A stretch of DNA of 6,421 nt from contig CAZOZX010000115.1 of NCBI GenBank assembly GCA_964584415.1, positions 1 to 6,421 on the forward strand. Reading direction: 5' to 3'. Below are positions 6,141 through 6,421 of this stretch, piece by piece; position 1 is the first letter of the stretch, and each line of letters begins with the position of its first letter. Both the position numbers and the translations under genes were made by a program. Source of the DNA: PHAA01 sp964584415 (GTDB taxonomy: Bacteria > Bacillota > Syntrophomonadia > Syntrophomonadales > Syntrophomonadaceae). Below the pieces are notes generated by a model, which made no database searches, had not been told where the DNA came from, and was given only the letters and a program-made list of their open reading frames with translations.

Positions 6141-6148
6141 TCTATGAA

Positions 6149-6421
6149 ATGGCCGCTGATACTAACTTGAAAGACCTTATTATTCAGCACCTCCAGAATG
6201 CCGGTGCTGACATAATTGGATTTGCGCCCGCGGAAAGATGGAATGAGATAAATGAATGTCCGCCCGAATTCCGGCCGCAAGCTCTCTGGGAACCGGCCCG
6301 GACGGTGATTGTTATGGGCGTCAGTATTCCCCTGCCCATCGTGGAAACCACCCCCTCCATACTCCACAAAGAGACTTATGATACCGCCAACCGGGTTCTG
6401 GACACCATGGCCTATAACCTG
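6149..6421 (+). CDS. QueG-like (epoxyqueuosine reductase-related) iron-sulfur protein, N-terminal part
   Basis: Ninety-one codons read from ATG at 6149 to the window edge without a stop, so most of the protein is missing. The visible part has an N-terminal helix (LKDLIIQHLQNAGAD), then IIGFAPAERW (22-31), a Pro-rich CPPEFRPQALW stretch (37-47), a hydrophobic strand TVIVMGVSIPLP (52-63), VETTPS (65-70) and a helical YDTANRVLDTMAYNL (77-91). This pattern resembles the N-terminal domain of QueG-related proteins, which usually carry 4Fe-4S clusters further downstream. Those cysteines are beyond the window, so cluster binding and activity cannot be confirmed. Clostridia have several such proteins that are not true QueG, so no gene symbol is given. 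It has its own promoter and strong ribosome binding site and is divergent from the ATP-grasp pair. Confidence 0.75.
   Translation, partial: MAADTNLKDLIIQHLQNAGADIIGFAPAERWNEINECPPEFRPQALWEPARTVIVMGVSIPLPIVETTPSILHKETYDTANRVLDTMAYNL

Noticed and set aside
6041..6367. 108-codon open frame on the minus strand opposite the QueG-like gene
   Set aside because: It overlaps the plus-strand promoter and a recognisable coding region and has no plausible protein features.

Overview
The window looks like chromosome from a Gram-positive, probably spore-forming, mid-GC Firmicute of the Clostridia type (an inference). The reasons are strong AGGAGG-like ribosome binding sites, a lipobox-bearing HtrA, two YheC/YheD-type ATP-grasp proteins of a kind known from endospore formers, and a 6-phosphofructokinase of the GGGDCPGLN type. 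I cannot fix the genus.

Five genes lie on the minus strand and one on the plus strand. Reading the minus strand in transcription order: ATP-grasp paralogue A (5951-4599); ATP-grasp paralogue B (4591-3248), which starts 7 nt after A stops; a lipoprotein HtrA serine protease (3158-1986) with its own promoter; 6-phosphofructokinase (1881-787, GTG start); and a membrane protein with a bacterial PH-like domain (from 729, running off the left edge). Facing away from this block, a QueG-like (epoxyqueuosine reductase-related) protein begins at 6149 on the plus strand and runs off the right edge. The 197-nt divergent spacer (5952-6148) holds a clear extended -10 promoter for the plus gene, a possible sporulation (sigma-K-like) promoter for the A-B pair, and several short palindromes.

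A and B look like one translationally coupled unit. Both keep the ATP-grasp lysine and the terminal Glu-x-Asn metal ligands, so both are probably active ligases, substrate unknown. htrA probably starts a separate unit. No rho-independent terminator is visible after htrA or pfkA, so read-through from htrA into pfkA and the PH-domain gene is possible. The genes serve different functions (surface protein quality control, glycolysis, envelope, probable spore-associated ligation), and I see no evidence that they form one pathway.

There is no CRISPR array, tRNA, rRNA, insertion sequence or phage signature. The points most worth following up are the tandem ATP-grasp pair and its possible sporulation promoter, the mixed donor-site signature of the phosphofructokinase, the lipid-anchored HtrA, and a 9-nt palindromic word (CTGGAACAG) found upstream of both pfkA and the QueG-like gene.
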